Shown one piece after another: positions 6,332 to 6,388 of a stretch of DNA of 6,388 nucleotides. Position 1 is the first letter of the stretch. Each line of letters starts with the position of its first letter. The position numbers and the translations under genes are program-made. Under the pieces are notes generated by a model, which searched no databases, was not told the DNA's origin, and worked only from the letters and a program-made list of their open reading frames with translations. The DNA is from Oscillospiraceae bacterium. Its GTDB lineage: Bacteria; Bacillota; Clostridia; Oscillospirales; Ruminococcaceae. The stretch spans positions 1-6,388 of the forward strand of contig RKCM01000074.1 of NCBI GenBank assembly GCA_014858325.1. Direction: 5' to 3'.

Positions 6332-6388
6332 TCACTCGTTTGTCTTCGGCGGTTCTTCCTCGGCTTTCTCCGCCGCTTTTTCTTTCTT
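6332..6388 (-). CDS. C-terminal end of a minus-strand gene, product unknown
   Basis: On the minus strand one frame enters at 6388 and ends with TGA at 6334-6332 after 18 codons, just before the hairpin at 6269-6307. The tail reads KKEKAAEKAEEEPPKTNE: lysine/glutamate-rich and probably disordered or helical. Its position and composition suit the end of a real gene, but the fragment is too short for identification. The two other minus-strand frames read straight through the hairpin, which makes them less likely. Confidence 0.55.
   Translation of the reverse strand, partial: KKEKAAEKAEEEPPKTNE

Noticed and set aside
5193..6335. 380-codon minus-strand open frame opposite the patatin gene
   Set aside because: It starts at a GTG, reads through the terminator hairpin and the whole patatin gene in antisense, and shows no recognisable domain; the patatin frame has a full catalytic signature and a good ribosome binding site.

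Overview
This GC-rich window has the look of a Gram-positive gut Clostridia genome, most likely the Oscillospiraceae/Ruminococcaceae branch around Faecalibacterium, Gemmiger and Subdoligranulum. That placement is an inference from three things: high-GC codon use combined with Firmicutes-type proteins (a FtsW/SpoVE-like SEDS protein, a Bacillus-type xanthine phosphoribosyltransferase and strong AAGGAG-type ribosome binding sites), dense packing, and a GC-rich palindromic intergenic repeat of a kind I associate with that group. I could not run a search to confirm it.

Left part (1-2354, minus strand): a cell-wall pair read right to left. The first gene is a FtsW-family lipid II polymerase (2354-1212). 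After a 77-base gap comes a MurA-family UDP-GlcNAc enolpyruvyltransferase (1134-1), whose C-terminus is cut off by the window edge. Middle part (2564-4435, plus strand): a class B penicillin-binding protein of the FtsI/SpoVD type, divergent from ftsW. Together these form a peptidoglycan module: MurA makes the first committed precursor, FtsW polymerises lipid II into glycan, and the class B PBP crosslinks it at the septum. The intergenic region between the divergent ftsW and ftsI genes (2355-2563) holds a nested palindrome of roughly 108 bases, ending just before the ribosome binding site of the PBP gene. It is the most unusual element here.

Right part (4436-6388): xpt (5071-4478, minus) converges on the PBP gene and ends at a compact C(UUCG)G tetraloop terminator. 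An AT-rich intergenic region (5072-5375) carries divergent promoter candidates for xpt and for a patatin-like phospholipase gene (5376-6239, plus). That gene ends at a long-stem terminator, beyond which the last 18 codons of another minus-strand gene enter the window.

Apart from the repeat this is ordinary housekeeping sequence. I see no CRISPR array, tRNA, rRNA, transposase or phage gene, and no evidence for a new multi-gene system. The points worth a second look are the nested palindrome, the divergent SEDS/PBP arrangement, altered motifs in the MurA homologue, and the shared 11-base promoter repeat between xpt and the patatin gene.
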